A DNA stretch of 64,000 nt, from NCBI GenBank assembly GCA_049514215.1, contig JBEKVI010000023.1, positions 1 to 64,000 of the forward strand, in the 5' to 3' direction. The translations under genes and the position numbers were made by a program. The stretch's first letter is position 1. Every line of letters begins with the position of its first letter. Source of the stretch: BOG-994 sp049514215 (GTDB lineage Bacteria > Pseudomonadota > Gammaproteobacteria > Burkholderiales > Burkholderiaceae_D). Positions 51,766 to 61,016 of this stretch are shown piece by piece. Under the pieces are notes generated by a model. It did no database searches, was not told where the DNA came from, and worked only from the letters and a program-made list of their open reading frames with translations.

Positions 51766-52628
51766 TTCTTTCCCACGTGGCGCTAGCGCTGCTCGTGGTG
51801 ATCATCTGGGGCCTCAATTTCGTCGTGGTGAAAGTGGGAGTCGTCGTGATCCCGCCTTTGCTCTTTTGCGCTCTTCGATTCTCCTTCGCGGCGATTCCCC
51901 TGGTTTTCTTCGTCGAGCGGCCGGCGATCCCGTTGCCCACGCTCGTGGCCTATGGAGTCATTCAGTTCGCCTGCCAGTTCGCGTTTCTCTATAGTGGCCT
52001 AAAGGTTGGTCTGGGCGCGGGGCTGGCTTCGCTCGTCATCCAGCTCCAGGTCTTCATCACCATCCTGCTCGCCGTACTGCTGCTTCACGAGCGCCCCAGG
52101 CCGCTGCAGATCATGGGCGCCCTCTTGAGCCTGGCAGGGATCGCAGTCGTCGGCGCGACCAGCGATTCGCGCTCAAGCTTTGGCGGATTTCTCCTCGTGG
52201 TGCTCGGGGCATGCAGTTGGGCGAGCGCGAATCTCATCACCAAACGCATGGGACCGGTTCGACCGCTCGCTCTCGTGGCGTGGGGCAGCCTCATCGCCGC
52301 GCCCGTGCTTTTCGGCCTGTCGGCCGCTATCGAGGGGCCCCAGGCCATCGCCGTCGCATTCGACCAGATGAATTGGCGCGACTGGCTCTCGGTGGAGTAT
52401 CAGGCCTATCCCAATACCATTTTCGCTTTCGCGGTCTGGTCGATGCTGGTCAGGCGTTATCCGAGCGCCGTCGTGACCCCATATGGTCTTCTCATTCCGG
52501 TGGTGGGCATGGCCGCGGGAGCCCTCGTTCTGGACGAAGCGCTCACGTCGGTTCGCCTGTTGGCCGCGCTTTTGATCCTTCTGGGTCTGGTCCTGAACCA
52601 GTTACCGGCGCGAGGTGCGCAGCGCTAA
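51762..52628 (+). CDS. EamA/DMT-family transporter
   Basis: A 288-residue inner-membrane protein with about ten hydrophobic helices arranged as two EamA repeats (LVVIIWGLNFVVVKVGVVVI and VVLGACSWASANLITKRMG). The family exports or imports small metabolites such as amino acids (YdcZ/RhaT/O-acetylserine types). It starts with TTG preceded by a strong GGGGAGG, and that TTG overlaps the TGA of the previous gene, giving tight coupling. The 3' end overlaps the convergent ppa by four bases. Confidence 0.87.
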   Translation: MILSHVALALLVVIIWGLNFVVVKVGVVVIPPLLFCALRFSFAAIPLVFFVERPAIPLPTLVAYGVIQFACQFAFLYSGLKVGLGAGLASLVIQLQVFITILLAVLLLHERPRPLQIMGALLSLAGIAVVGATSDSRSSFGGFLLVVLGACSWASANLITKRMGPVRPLALVAWGSLIAAPVLFGLSAAIEGPQAIAVAFDQMNWRDWLSVEYQAYPNTIFAFAVWSMLVRRYPSAVVTPYGLLIPVVGMAAGALVLDEALTSVRLLAALLILLGLVLNQLPARGAQR

Positions 52629-53176
52629 GCCTTCGGTTCCTTTTTCTTCAGCTTCTGAAACCTCTTAACCCCAGCCAAGATCTCCTCGCGAGCCTCGTTC
52701 GGACCGAGCCAGCCGCCGACCTTGACCCACTTGCCTTTCTCGAGATCCTTGTAGTGCTCGAAAAAATGCTGGATCTGGAGAAGTCTCTCGGGGGCAATGT
52801 CCTCGGGCCGCTTCCAATGCTTGTACCACGGCAAAATCTTGTCGATCGGAACCGCGAGCAGCTTCGCGTCGCCGCCCGCCTCGTCTTCCATGCTTAGAAG
52901 ACCGATCGGGCGGCAACGCACCACGACGCTGTGAACCAGCGGAAAAGGCGTAATGACCAAAACATCGACCGGATCGCCGTCGTCGGAAATTGTGTTCGGG
53001 ATGTAGCCGTAATTGCACGGATAGTGCATGGCCGTTCCCATGAAGCGATCGACCCACAACGTGCCGGAATCCTTGTCGACCTCGTACTTGATGGGGTCAG
53101 CATTCATGGGGATTTCGATGACGACATTGAAGTCATCGGGTAGATCGCGACCGGCAGGAACGTTGGAGAAGGACAT
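52625..53176 (-). CDS. ppa: inorganic pyrophosphatase
   Basis: A 183-residue soluble family I pyrophosphatase. The Mg-binding signature DDGDPVDVLVI is present, with EIPMNADPIKYEVDKDSG, MHYPCNYGYIPNT and the LPWYKHWKRPEDIAP region. It drives biosynthetic reactions by removing pyrophosphate. The ATG at 53176 gives the standard N-terminus; an upstream extension of 18 codons is not conserved. Confidence 0.95.
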   Translation of the reverse strand: MSFSNVPAGRDLPDDFNVVIEIPMNADPIKYEVDKDSGTLWVDRFMGTAMHYPCNYGYIPNTISDDGDPVDVLVITPFPLVHSVVVRCRPIGLLSMEDEAGGDAKLLAVPIDKILPWYKHWKRPEDIAPERLLQIQHFFEHYKDLEKGKWVKVGGWLGPNEAREEILAGVKRFQKLKKKEPKA

Positions 53177-53283
53177 GATCTGGCCAAGAGGGGCGAGGGA
53201 GCCGCAATTATACGCACCGCGATTTTGCACTGCAGCAAAAGGCGCTCACTGCGCTGCTTGGCGCCGCACGCGTTTCTAACTGA

Positions 53284-54480
53284 TCATCGCGCCTCGGCCG
53301 CGTCCAGCGCGAGCGCGGCTTCTCGAAAGTGGAGTGCGGCTTCATTGGGGTGATCGATTTCCTCGGCGACTCGGGCCAGGGCCAGATGGATGCGTCCCGA
53401 TAAAGCCGCTGGCGGCCCCAGTTCGAGGGCCTGCGCGAGATAGGCCTGCGCCTTTCCCCAGAGTCGTTGACGGGAGCAGAGGATCCCGAGTGCATACTTC
53501 AGATGGGCGTCCGCAGGATGCGCCGAGAGCCAGCGCTCGGCCCGGTCGATTTGTGAGGTGCTGTTCTCCTCGGCGCATGCACCGTACTCGGCCACGAGAT
53601 CTGAATTCCACTCCTGTGCCAGAGCCGTCTCGAGCACCACGCGCGCCTGATAACTGAGCCCGGCCGTGTTGAAGACGCGCGCAGCCGCCCTGGCGATTTC
53701 GGGCAATCGCCGGTCGCTTTGGGGGACATCCTGCCAGAACGCGATGAGCCCATATCCATCACTGCTGCGCGCGTCGAGCAAGGAGCGATAGGCCAGGACC
53801 TTGATCTGCTGAGCCGCGGCGGGATGAATCGCGTCGCGCTTGTTCAGTGAGCGCAGGAGCCTGAGCACTTCCTCCCATTGGCCGGCGTACTGATTGGCCT
53901 TTAGCGCCACCCGCAGCGACTGGATGTGGCGCGCACCGGCCGCGTGCAGCTGGGAGACCACCGACAGTGCGCGCGCGCTGTCGCGGGCGTCAACCAGGCA
54001 CTCGGCCTCGGTCATGAGGCGCGCCGCGCGCAGTCCTTCGATCTGGTCGGCACGGCGCAGCCATTCGTCGCGCCGTCCATACTCGGTCATGCGATGCGCC
54101 GCGCGGGCAGCCACGAGCGAGGCGAGCCCTCCAGCCTCGGGCAGCTCCTGAGCCTCACCCGCCTGCTTCTCGGCATGTCCAAAACGGCCCTCCAGGTAAC
54201 TCTGCAAGGTACCTCGCAGGGCCCGATACGCGCGTCGTTCGCGCTGGCGTTGCCGATATTCCGAGACGCGCTCGGGCATCTGCACGGTCTTCGAGGCCAG
54301 ACGCACCATGGCGTAGAGGACCACGAAAAGAACGGCCAGAAGCGTGACGAACAGATTCAACGACATCTCGACCCGGTAAGGGGGATAGAACAGCCCGACA
54401 TTGCCCGGGTCGAGATGGGCGGAGACCGCAATCCCGACGGCGACGGCGAACAGAACGATGACGATGAAAAAAGGACGCAT
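53284..54480 (-). CDS. hemY: HemY family protein, TPR-containing membrane protein
   Basis: 398 residues. Two N-terminal transmembrane helices (FFIVIVLFAVAVGIAVSAHL, LFVTLLAVLFVVLYAMVRLA) precede a periplasmic or cytoplasmic TPR-rich region. This is proteobacterial HemY, a partner of HemX/HemD in the heme operon, not protoporphyrinogen oxidase. The ATG at 54480 (third codon of the longest frame) fits the family's MRP start. It follows hemX by 12 bases. Confidence 0.9.
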   Translation of the reverse strand: MRPFFIVIVLFAVAVGIAVSAHLDPGNVGLFYPPYRVEMSLNLFVTLLAVLFVVLYAMVRLASKTVQMPERVSEYRQRQRERRAYRALRGTLQSYLEGRFGHAEKQAGEAQELPEAGGLASLVAARAAHRMTEYGRRDEWLRRADQIEGLRAARLMTEAECLVDARDSARALSVVSQLHAAGARHIQSLRVALKANQYAGQWEEVLRLLRSLNKRDAIHPAAAQQIKVLAYRSLLDARSSDGYGLIAFWQDVPQSDRRLPEIARAAARVFNTAGLSYQARVVLETALAQEWNSDLVAEYGACAEENSTSQIDRAERWLSAHPADAHLKYALGILCSRQRLWGKAQAYLAQALELGPPAALSGRIHLALARVAEEIDHPNEAALHFREAALALDAAEAR

Positions 54481-54492
54481 GCAGGGCAATCC

Positions 54493-55602
54493 CTAGTGGT
54501 CGTGCGGCGCCTTGAAATTGCGTACCGCCGTCAGGCTCTCTGCCAGGGTCGGCAACTCAACGACGGTATTGGAGGCCTCGATCTGTTTGAGCAGCGACAG
54601 GGCAACCCCCGTCTGACGCGAGCGGTTATCGAAATACTTCTGCAGCATCTCTTCGGCGCGCAGTAGATCGGCCCGATAGATCGGTTCCTGGCGCGCCAGA
54701 AGTGCCAGCCTCGCGTTGAGCAGACGCAGCTTCAGGTTCTCGCGGAGGAAATAGGATTGGCTCGGGGTCAGAAGCAAGGCGTCCGGTTCGTTGACTTCAC
54801 GAATCCGGATGAGCTGCTGTACTTCCTGCCACAGCTCGGCAGTGGCATAGCGCCAGGCGTCCTCGACGCGTTCGAACCAGCCGGGATCGAGCTTGTGCTG
54901 GCTGCCGTCTTTGGCCGTCAGAACGCGGGGACCGCGGTCGACGGGCTGCGCGTCCAGACGCGGCCCCTCGACCGGGCGTTCGTCCGACAACAGCGGCAGC
55001 GTGTCGACCATACTGACCAGACTGTCGATGCGTAGTGCGTTGCCAGCGAGGTCCACCGAAGGCAGGGCCCGCAGGCGATCCATGTCATGGGCGATGACCC
55101 TGCGCAATGGAATGAACTGGGGACGGTCCGCGCGCGCGAGGCGGTTGTCCGCATTCTGGAGCGCAATGAGGGCCCCTTGCACGTTCCCCGCCAGCTGCAG
55201 CTGCTGCGAGGCAACCGAAAGAATCTGCTCCACTTCGGCTAGCGCCCAGTCGTCCCGCGTGCGCGACAAGTCCTGATAGAGCTGCTCGAGCGAGGCTTGC
55301 TGGCTCTGCGATTCGGAGAGCTTTGATTCGAGCACGCCGACCCGGGTCTGCAACGCCAGCACCTGGTCTTGCGCCTGCTTGGAGAGCACATGCGATTCGT
55401 TGGCCGAGCTGTCGATGGTCTGAACACGGCGGGCGAGTTCACGCTCCACCGATTCGAAGCGATTGTGATTGAGCCAGGCGAGCGCGCAGCCGAGCACCGC
55501 GACCACAAGGGCCAGGAGACCGAGCCAGTTGGAGGAGGACGCGCGGGACGCGGACAGGGGCACCTGCGCTACCGGATTCGAGGAGAGTGAAGCGTTTTCC
55601 AT
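54493..55602 (-). CDS. hemX: HemX family membrane protein
   Basis: 369 residues. One N-terminal transmembrane helix (WLGLLALVVAVLGCALAWLN), a long coiled coil (about 55-125), and the HemX domain (LAEVEQILSVASQQLQLAGN, LWQEVQQLIRIREVNEPDAL, NARLALLARQEPIYRADLLR). It is often annotated as uroporphyrin-III C-methyltransferase, but no methyltransferase motif is visible and the real role is probably structural or regulatory in tetrapyrrole synthesis. It is part of hemC-D-X-Y. Confidence 0.9.
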   Translation of the reverse strand: MENASLSSNPVAQVPLSASRASSSNWLGLLALVVAVLGCALAWLNHNRFESVERELARRVQTIDSSANESHVLSKQAQDQVLALQTRVGVLESKLSESQSQQASLEQLYQDLSRTRDDWALAEVEQILSVASQQLQLAGNVQGALIALQNADNRLARADRPQFIPLRRVIAHDMDRLRALPSVDLAGNALRIDSLVSMVDTLPLLSDERPVEGPRLDAQPVDRGPRVLTAKDGSQHKLDPGWFERVEDAWRYATAELWQEVQQLIRIREVNEPDALLLTPSQSYFLRENLKLRLLNARLALLARQEPIYRADLLRAEEMLQKYFDNRSRQTGVALSLLKQIEASNTVVELPTLAESLTAVRNFKAPHDH

Positions 55603-55622
55603 GGAGGAACGACGTAACGTTC

Positions 55623-56408
55623 CTATTTTAGCGCGCGCACGATATTCCCATCGCCGGGGGAGGACAATTCAATGTGGCTAAATCCCTTTGCTGTTGCATT
55701 TTCAGCAATGCGCGCATGCGGCACGACAAGTCGCTGGGCTTTCAGCCATACAACGCCGCTAGCGCCGGCGAGGCGTTCCACAAGAACGAGAAGGTTCTCC
55801 ACACTTTCTGAACTGGTCAGGATCACTTGTGCTGCTCGTTCTTGTTCGATGATTTCGCACAGGGCACGCGCATCGTCCGGATCCGGCTCGGCGAGCGAGC
55901 GCGTGTAGCTTTGCACCGTTCGGATCGCAATGCCCCGATCCCGGACCCTGTCGCTTAGCCACGTGCGGCCACCATTACCCTTGACAAATAGGACCGGGCC
56001 TTGGCCCAGGGACTCCAGATCGAGCATCTCATAGAGCGCCTCGGAATCAAAACGGGCGGAAGCATGATTGACTTCATTGTCCCCGGGCGCAATCACCCGA
56101 AAGTTTAGATCCGTTATGCCGCGCTCGCGCAATGCTGCGCGGCTGCCCGGACCCATGACCGCGATCGGGACCCCAGCTGGCCACGGGGCTTCCAGTGCGT
56201 CGAGCGCACCGTTGATGGCGTTCGGACTGACGAAGACCACGAGCTTATACTCGGCAAGACCCCGCAGGACGCGCCGTAGTTCCTCGAGATCGGGCGCCGG
56301 CCCGATGTGAATGGTTGGAAAGAGAATCGCTCGATAACCCGCGTCCCGCACAGCCTGAGCCAGGGACTGCGCCGTCGACTTCGGGCGCGTGATGATGACG
56401 GGTCGCAC
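55623..56408 (-). CDS. hemD: uroporphyrinogen-III synthase
   Basis: A 261-residue two-lobed enzyme that cyclises hydroxymethylbilane with inversion of ring D. The sequence is poorly conserved in general; supporting segments are VIITRPKSTAQSLAQAVRDA, VFVSPNAINGALDAL, VLFVKGNGGRTWLSDRVRDR and VILTSSESVENLLVLV. It starts with GTG, three bases after the hemC stop, and sits between hemC and hemX. Confidence 0.9.
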   Translation of the reverse strand: MRPVIITRPKSTAQSLAQAVRDAGYRAILFPTIHIGPAPDLEELRRVLRGLAEYKLVVFVSPNAINGALDALEAPWPAGVPIAVMGPGSRAALRERGITDLNFRVIAPGDNEVNHASARFDSEALYEMLDLESLGQGPVLFVKGNGGRTWLSDRVRDRGIAIRTVQSYTRSLAEPDPDDARALCEIIEQERAAQVILTSSESVENLLVLVERLAGASGVVWLKAQRLVVPHARIAENATAKGFSHIELSSPGDGNIVRALK

Positions 56409-56411
56409 AGC

Positions 56412-57356
56412 CTAGAGCGCGTCGATTATTTCAAGACCGCCTTGGGCGATGAGGCGGCCCGCCGCCTCCTCGCCCAGGCGCTCGGGCCACAGTGGATCGC
56501 CTTGCGCGCGGCAGCGCAGAACCCGTGCCCCGTTCGGGCTCGCAAGCAGGGCCTCCAGCTGCAGTGTCGGGTTCGATCCCGTCTCATAAGTGGCATACGC
56601 GCCAAGCGGCATCGTGCAACTGCCGCCCAGTCCACGCGAGACGGCCCGCTCGGCCAAAACGCAGGCTGCCGTCCGAGCATGGTGCAAGGGCGCGATCCAC
56701 TCGCGCAGCTCAGGGCGGCCCGCGCGCACTTCGATCCCCAAGGCGCCTTGTCCCGGAGAGGGAAGACATTCCTCGGGCTCCAGCACGGCGCGAATTCGCT
56801 CGTCGAATCCGAGGCGCCTAAGGCCTGCGACGGCCAGGATGATCGCCCCGAAATCGCCCCGATCGAGCTTGGATAACCGCGTGTCGAGGTTGCCTCGCGC
56901 CGGGGCAATTTGCAGATGAGGGTAACGCGCACGCAGTTGGGCTTCCCGACGCAGGCTCGAAGTGCCCACCACGGCGCGCTCGGGCATGTCTCCCAGCCCT
57001 TGGAAGGCGCCCGAGACGAACGCGTCGCGCGGATCCTCGCGCTCCAGAATCGCCGCGAGCTCGAACTCCGGCGGCAGTGTCATCGGAACGTCCTTGAGTG
57101 AATGTACCGCGAGATCGCAGCGACCCTCGAGCAATGCCGTTTCGAGTTCCTTCACGAAAAGACCCTTGCCACCGACTTTCGCCAGCGATCGATCCAGAAT
57201 CTGGTCTCCGCGCGTGGTCATGCCCTCGATGCGGACGTCGCACTTCGGATAGAGCGCAACCAGGCGCGCCCGCACGTGCTCGGCCTGCCACAGCGCAAGG
57301 CGGCTCTCACGGGTGGCAATGATGAGGCGCTTTGGACCGGACTGGGAGGAAGGCAT
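56412..57356 (-). CDS. hemC: hydroxymethylbilane synthase (porphobilinogen deaminase)
   Basis: A 314-residue enzyme condensing four porphobilinogens. The N-terminus LIIATRESRLALWQAEHVRA, the GKGLFVKELETALLEGRCDL block, LKDVPMTLPPEF, and the dipyrromethane-cofactor Cys in GLGGSCTMPLGAYA are all intact. The ATG at 57356 removes 36 non-conserved codons from the longest frame. It is the first gene of hemC-D-X-Y. Confidence 0.95.
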   Translation of the reverse strand: MPSSQSGPKRLIIATRESRLALWQAEHVRARLVALYPKCDVRIEGMTTRGDQILDRSLAKVGGKGLFVKELETALLEGRCDLAVHSLKDVPMTLPPEFELAAILEREDPRDAFVSGAFQGLGDMPERAVVGTSSLRREAQLRARYPHLQIAPARGNLDTRLSKLDRGDFGAIILAVAGLRRLGFDERIRAVLEPEECLPSPGQGALGIEVRAGRPELREWIAPLHHARTAACVLAERAVSRGLGGSCTMPLGAYATYETGSNPTLQLEALLASPNGARVLRCRAQGDPLWPERLGEEAAGRLIAQGGLEIIDAL

Positions 57357-57576
57357 CGTCAATGGGAAAAATTCAGGGAAATCCGAAGCGCGCGCAATGC
57401 CGAGGGCATCTTTCAGAGCGTCTGCCCGGGTGACCGCGCCTGGGCGATCTTGGACGCCGCACATCGGATCCGAAGCGAGACATCACCCCAAAACCGGACA
57501 GTCACTGAGCCACCCCTTCACGGTCCGTTCGAGTGTAGCACGCGCGAAAAACAGGCTCTCGCAGGCCTGCGGCGCT

Positions 57577-58377
57577 CTAGCGCTTCAGGAGCGCCTTCAC
57601 GATCGGCCACTGGCGGCGGCTTACGGGCAGGCGCTCGCCGATCCCCTTGAGCAAGACTTCCCAGTGCGGCTCAGTTGTCCCCTCCTCGTCGGCGCCCCCC
57701 TCAACCCGTTCGCAACCCACGAGCGCCTCCCGGGCAATCAACGCGTTGCGGTGCACCCTCACAAAATTATCGGAGAACTCCTCTTCGAGCCCGACCAGCG
57801 ACTCCTCCGTGAGATATTGTTTCTCGGCCGTGCGAATGGTCACGTATTTCAGTTCAGCCTTGAAGTAGACGATCGAGGCAACCGGCACCAGCAGCAGCCG
57901 GCCTCGCTCGTGGACCGCGACGAACTCGCGGGCAACGGGTGTCGCCTTGTGCGCCAACGTCGCCATGCGCGCTCGCTGCGGGGTTTGCCAGCGGGCCGCC
58001 CGCTCGAGCGAACTCACGAGCTTTTGGGCGCGCACAGGTTTAAGAAGGTAATCCAGTGCGTGCACATCGAAGGCTTCGAGCGCGAACTCGTCGAAGGCCG
58101 TCACGAAAATCACGGCCGGGGGCACTTCGAGCCGGCCCAGATGGCGCGCGAGTTCGATACCCGTCATCCCCGGCATCTGGACATCGAGGAGCGCGATATC
58201 GACCTCGTGCACCGTGACGAGCTCCAACGCGGCGTGACCGTCGGCCGCCTCGCCGACGAGAACGTGCGGAAATTGGACGCCGACGTCCTCCAGAAGGGCT
58301 CTAAGTCTCAGACGCGCGGGAGCCTCATCGTCGACGATCACGATGCGGCTGGGCGGCTGGGCCTCGTTCGCGCTCAT
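57577..58377 (-). CDS. LytTR-family response regulator (AlgR-like)
   Basis: 266 residues. The receiver domain has acidic DD(16-17), the phosphoacceptor Asp65 (IALLDVQMPGM) and Lys113 (YLLKPV). The C-terminal LytTR DNA-binding domain follows (IVYFKAELKYVTIRTAEKQY, NFVRVHRNALIAR). It is the partner of the kinase encoded directly upstream, overlapping by four bases. The neighbourhood argH-kinase-regulator-hemC corresponds to the AlgZ/AlgR locus of pseudomonads. Confidence 0.92.
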   Translation of the reverse strand: MSANEAQPPSRIVIVDDEAPARLRLRALLEDVGVQFPHVLVGEAADGHAALELVTVHEVDIALLDVQMPGMTGIELARHLGRLEVPPAVIFVTAFDEFALEAFDVHALDYLLKPVRAQKLVSSLERAARWQTPQRARMATLAHKATPVAREFVAVHERGRLLLVPVASIVYFKAELKYVTIRTAEKQYLTEESLVGLEEEFSDNFVRVHRNALIAREALVGCERVEGGADEEGTTEPHWEVLLKGIGERLPVSRRQWPIVKALLKR

Positions 58378-59480
58378 CGACTTTCGACGTAGGGCAGACG
58401 CACGCGCACCTCAAAGCGACCGGCGCGCACCGCCGTCTCCAGGCGCGCCTCGAGATCATGCAATAGCGTGAGCCGCTGACGGACATTCTCAAGGCCCATG
58501 CGGTTGCCCATGCGCGACGACGGCTCCGGACGCCAGGGATTGGAGACGAGAATCTCGACATAGGCGCCGTTGCGGGTCACGATCAGATCGATCGTTCCCG
58601 GTTCCATGGAAGGCTCGATCCCGTGGTGGACGGCATTTTCGACCAGAGGCTGAAGGAGCAGTAACGGCACCAAGGTGGCTTCGGTACTGGGCGCTACGCT
58701 GATCTCAAATCGGAGCCGGTCTCCCAGGCGCAGCGCCTCGATCGACAGATACTGCTGGCAGATCGAGATTTCCTCGGAGAGCGTGACCCGATCGCGGCGA
58801 TCGCGCATCAGAACCCGAAACAGCTCGGCCATGTCCTCGAGGACCGACTCAGCGCGTCTAGGCTCCGTTCGGATCAGACCGAGGGCGGCGTTTAGGCTAT
58901 TGAAGAGGAAATGGGGGCGGATCCGCGCCTGGAGCGCTGCAAGGCGCGCCTCGGCGAGCGCGGGCAGATTCGATTGATTGCGCATGTGAAACCAGTACAG
59001 CACAGCCGCAGCCAGAAAGGCCGCAGTGACGCAGTTGCGCAGGATCAGCGATTCGTCGTGCACCACGAGCGGGCCTAACAGGGTCTGCAGGAGGGCTGTC
59101 AGAATGGCCGGAACCAGAATCGCAATGAGCACCTGAATGCGCTCGCCACGGTCGGCGGTCAGACGGCGCACGAGACATCCTAGGGCAAGACTGGCGATGA
59201 GAACCGGCTCGACCGTGGCGGCAGCGCCGGTGTAGAGCTCAAGCCAACCCTCCCAGCTGGTCGCCTCGCCGCCAGCGATCCCGCAAAACAGCGCGTTAAC
59301 GCCCAGCATCACGCGCAGCACGACCCCAAGATTGCACCAGTCGGGAACCGGTCCGCCCATCGAGAGAGCATCGGGCAAGCGCCGCTGGCGCGCGACGTCG
59401 CCTTCGCTGCGCTCGTCCTCGGTGTCGGAATTAGAGGGCGCCTGCTTTATACTTTCATCTTTCGCTTCAGCCGTCTCCAC
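58374..59480 (-). CDS. LytS/AlgZ-type sensor histidine kinase
   Basis: About 368 residues: an N-terminal polar tail, four or so transmembrane helices (VLRVMLGVNALFCGIAGG to NCVTAAFLAAAVLYWFHMR), then the His_kinase domain with RIRPHFLFNSLNAALGLI (the phosphorylated His) and an HATPase (LLLLQPLVENAVHHGIEPSM, GNRMGLENVRQRLTLL). The GTG at 59480 is favoured by GGAGG eight bases upstream; a TTG at 59495 is possible. It is divergent from argH with an 84-100 base gap. Confidence 0.9.
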   Translation of the reverse strand: METAEAKDESIKQAPSNSDTEDERSEGDVARQRRLPDALSMGGPVPDWCNLGVVLRVMLGVNALFCGIAGGEATSWEGWLELYTGAAATVEPVLIASLALGCLVRRLTADRGERIQVLIAILVPAILTALLQTLLGPLVVHDESLILRNCVTAAFLAAAVLYWFHMRNQSNLPALAEARLAALQARIRPHFLFNSLNAALGLIRTEPRRAESVLEDMAELFRVLMRDRRDRVTLSEEISICQQYLSIEALRLGDRLRFEISVAPSTEATLVPLLLLQPLVENAVHHGIEPSMEPGTIDLIVTRNGAYVEILVSNPWRPEPSSRMGNRMGLENVRQRLTLLHDLEARLETAVRAGRFEVRVRLPYVESR

Positions 59481-59579
59481 CCGACCATCCTCCAAAGCGA
59501 ATCATCGCGGCGCCCTGTACATGCCGGCCGCGGCGCAAAGAAATCACGGTCCATCCTTCACCTAGATAGCGCAAAGATT

Positions 59580-60980
59580 ATGACAGAAGTGCCCGCGAAC
59601 AAGAGCCAAGCCTGGTCGGGGCGCTTTAGCGAACCGATCGCAGAACTGGTCAAGCACTACACGGGGTCGATCGACTTCGATCAACGCCTGGCGCTGGTCG
59701 ATATCGAAGGCTCTTTGGCGCACGCGGAGATGCTCCACCACGTCGGCGTCCTCTCGTCTGAGGACTACAGCGACATCGCCCGGGGACTGGCGCAAGTACG
59801 GCAGGAGATCGAACGAGGCCAGATGAGCTGGTCTATCGATCTCGAAGACGTCCACATGAACATCGAAAAGCGCCTGACCGACATTGTGGGTGACGCGGGC
59901 AAGCGTCTGCACACGGGCCGCTCGCGCAATGACCAGGTGGCCACCGACATCCGGCTCTGGGTGCGCGGGCAGATCGACCTTTTGGGCGCGGCACTTGTCG
60001 ATCTGCAAGTCGCGCTGCTCGATCTGGCCGATCTTCACACCGAGACCATCCTTCCGGGCTTTACCCATCTGCAGGTCGCGCAGCCCGTGACCTTCGGCCA
60101 CCATCTCTTAGCTTATGTCGAGATGTTCAGTCGGGACGCCGCAAGGCTCTTGGACGCGCGTGGGCGTACGAATTGGCTTCCGCTCGGGGCCGCCGCATTG
60201 GCCGGAACCACGTTTCCGATCGATCGCGAACGGGTTGCCCGCACGCTTGGATTTGCGGGTGTCTGCCGAAACTCGCTCGATGCCGTCTCAGACCGGGATT
60301 TTGCGGTGGAATTCTGCGCGGCGTGCGCGCTCGTCATGGTGCATGTCTCGCGCATGGCCGAAGAACTGGTGCTCTGGATGAGTCCGCAATTTGGATTCAT
60401 CGATCTGGCGGACCGCTTTTGTACAGGCTCATCGATCATGCCGCAAAAGAAAAACCCCGACGTCGCGGAACTCGCCCGCGGCAAGAGCGGCCGCGTGTTT
60501 GGGCACGTCCTTGGGCTTTTGACTTTGCTTAAAGGCCAGCCTTTGGCCTACAACAAGGATAACCAGGAGGACAAAGAGCCCCTGTTCGATACCGCGGATA
60601 CGACGCTTGCGACCCTGAGGATCTTCGCTCAGATGGTCCCAGGCATTGTGGTTCATGGCGCCGCCATGCGCTTGGCCGCCCAAAAAGGATTCGCCACGGC
60701 TACCGATCTGGCTGACTATCTCGTACGCGCCGGTCTGCCCTTTCGCGACGCGCACGAGATTGTGGCGCGCGCCGTGCGCCTTTGCGTGGAGCGCGGAATC
60801 GATCTGGGCGAACTCTCTCTGACCGAGTTCCAGGCCCTCTCGCCCCGGATTGGTCCCGATGTCTACGAAGTCCTGTCTCTGGAGGGCTCGGTCGCCGCCC
60901 GCAGTCACATCGGCGCAACAGCACCAAAGCGGGTTCGGGCCGAAATCGCTTGGCATCGCGCACGACTTGCAGCAGCATAA
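59580..60980 (+). CDS. argH: argininosuccinate lyase
   Basis: A 466-residue final enzyme of arginine synthesis. It has the fumarase/aspartase superfamily signature GSSIMPQKKNPD, the N-terminal SQAWSGRFSEPIAELVKHYT, HTGRSRNDQVATDIRLWVR and LPGFTHLQVAQPVTFGHHLL. The length is normal. The first in-frame ATG (59580) has no strong ribosome-binding site, but homology begins immediately after it. Confidence 0.96.
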   Translation: MTEVPANKSQAWSGRFSEPIAELVKHYTGSIDFDQRLALVDIEGSLAHAEMLHHVGVLSSEDYSDIARGLAQVRQEIERGQMSWSIDLEDVHMNIEKRLTDIVGDAGKRLHTGRSRNDQVATDIRLWVRGQIDLLGAALVDLQVALLDLADLHTETILPGFTHLQVAQPVTFGHHLLAYVEMFSRDAARLLDARGRTNWLPLGAAALAGTTFPIDRERVARTLGFAGVCRNSLDAVSDRDFAVEFCAACALVMVHVSRMAEELVLWMSPQFGFIDLADRFCTGSSIMPQKKNPDVAELARGKSGRVFGHVLGLLTLLKGQPLAYNKDNQEDKEPLFDTADTTLATLRIFAQMVPGIVVHGAAMRLAAQKGFATATDLADYLVRAGLPFRDAHEIVARAVRLCVERGIDLGELSLTEFQALSPRIGPDVYEVLSLEGSVAARSHIGATAPKRVRAEIAWHRARLAAA

Positions 60981-61016
60981 GAAATAAGCCCGTCCCCCGA
61001 CTGGCGGGAGGACGCG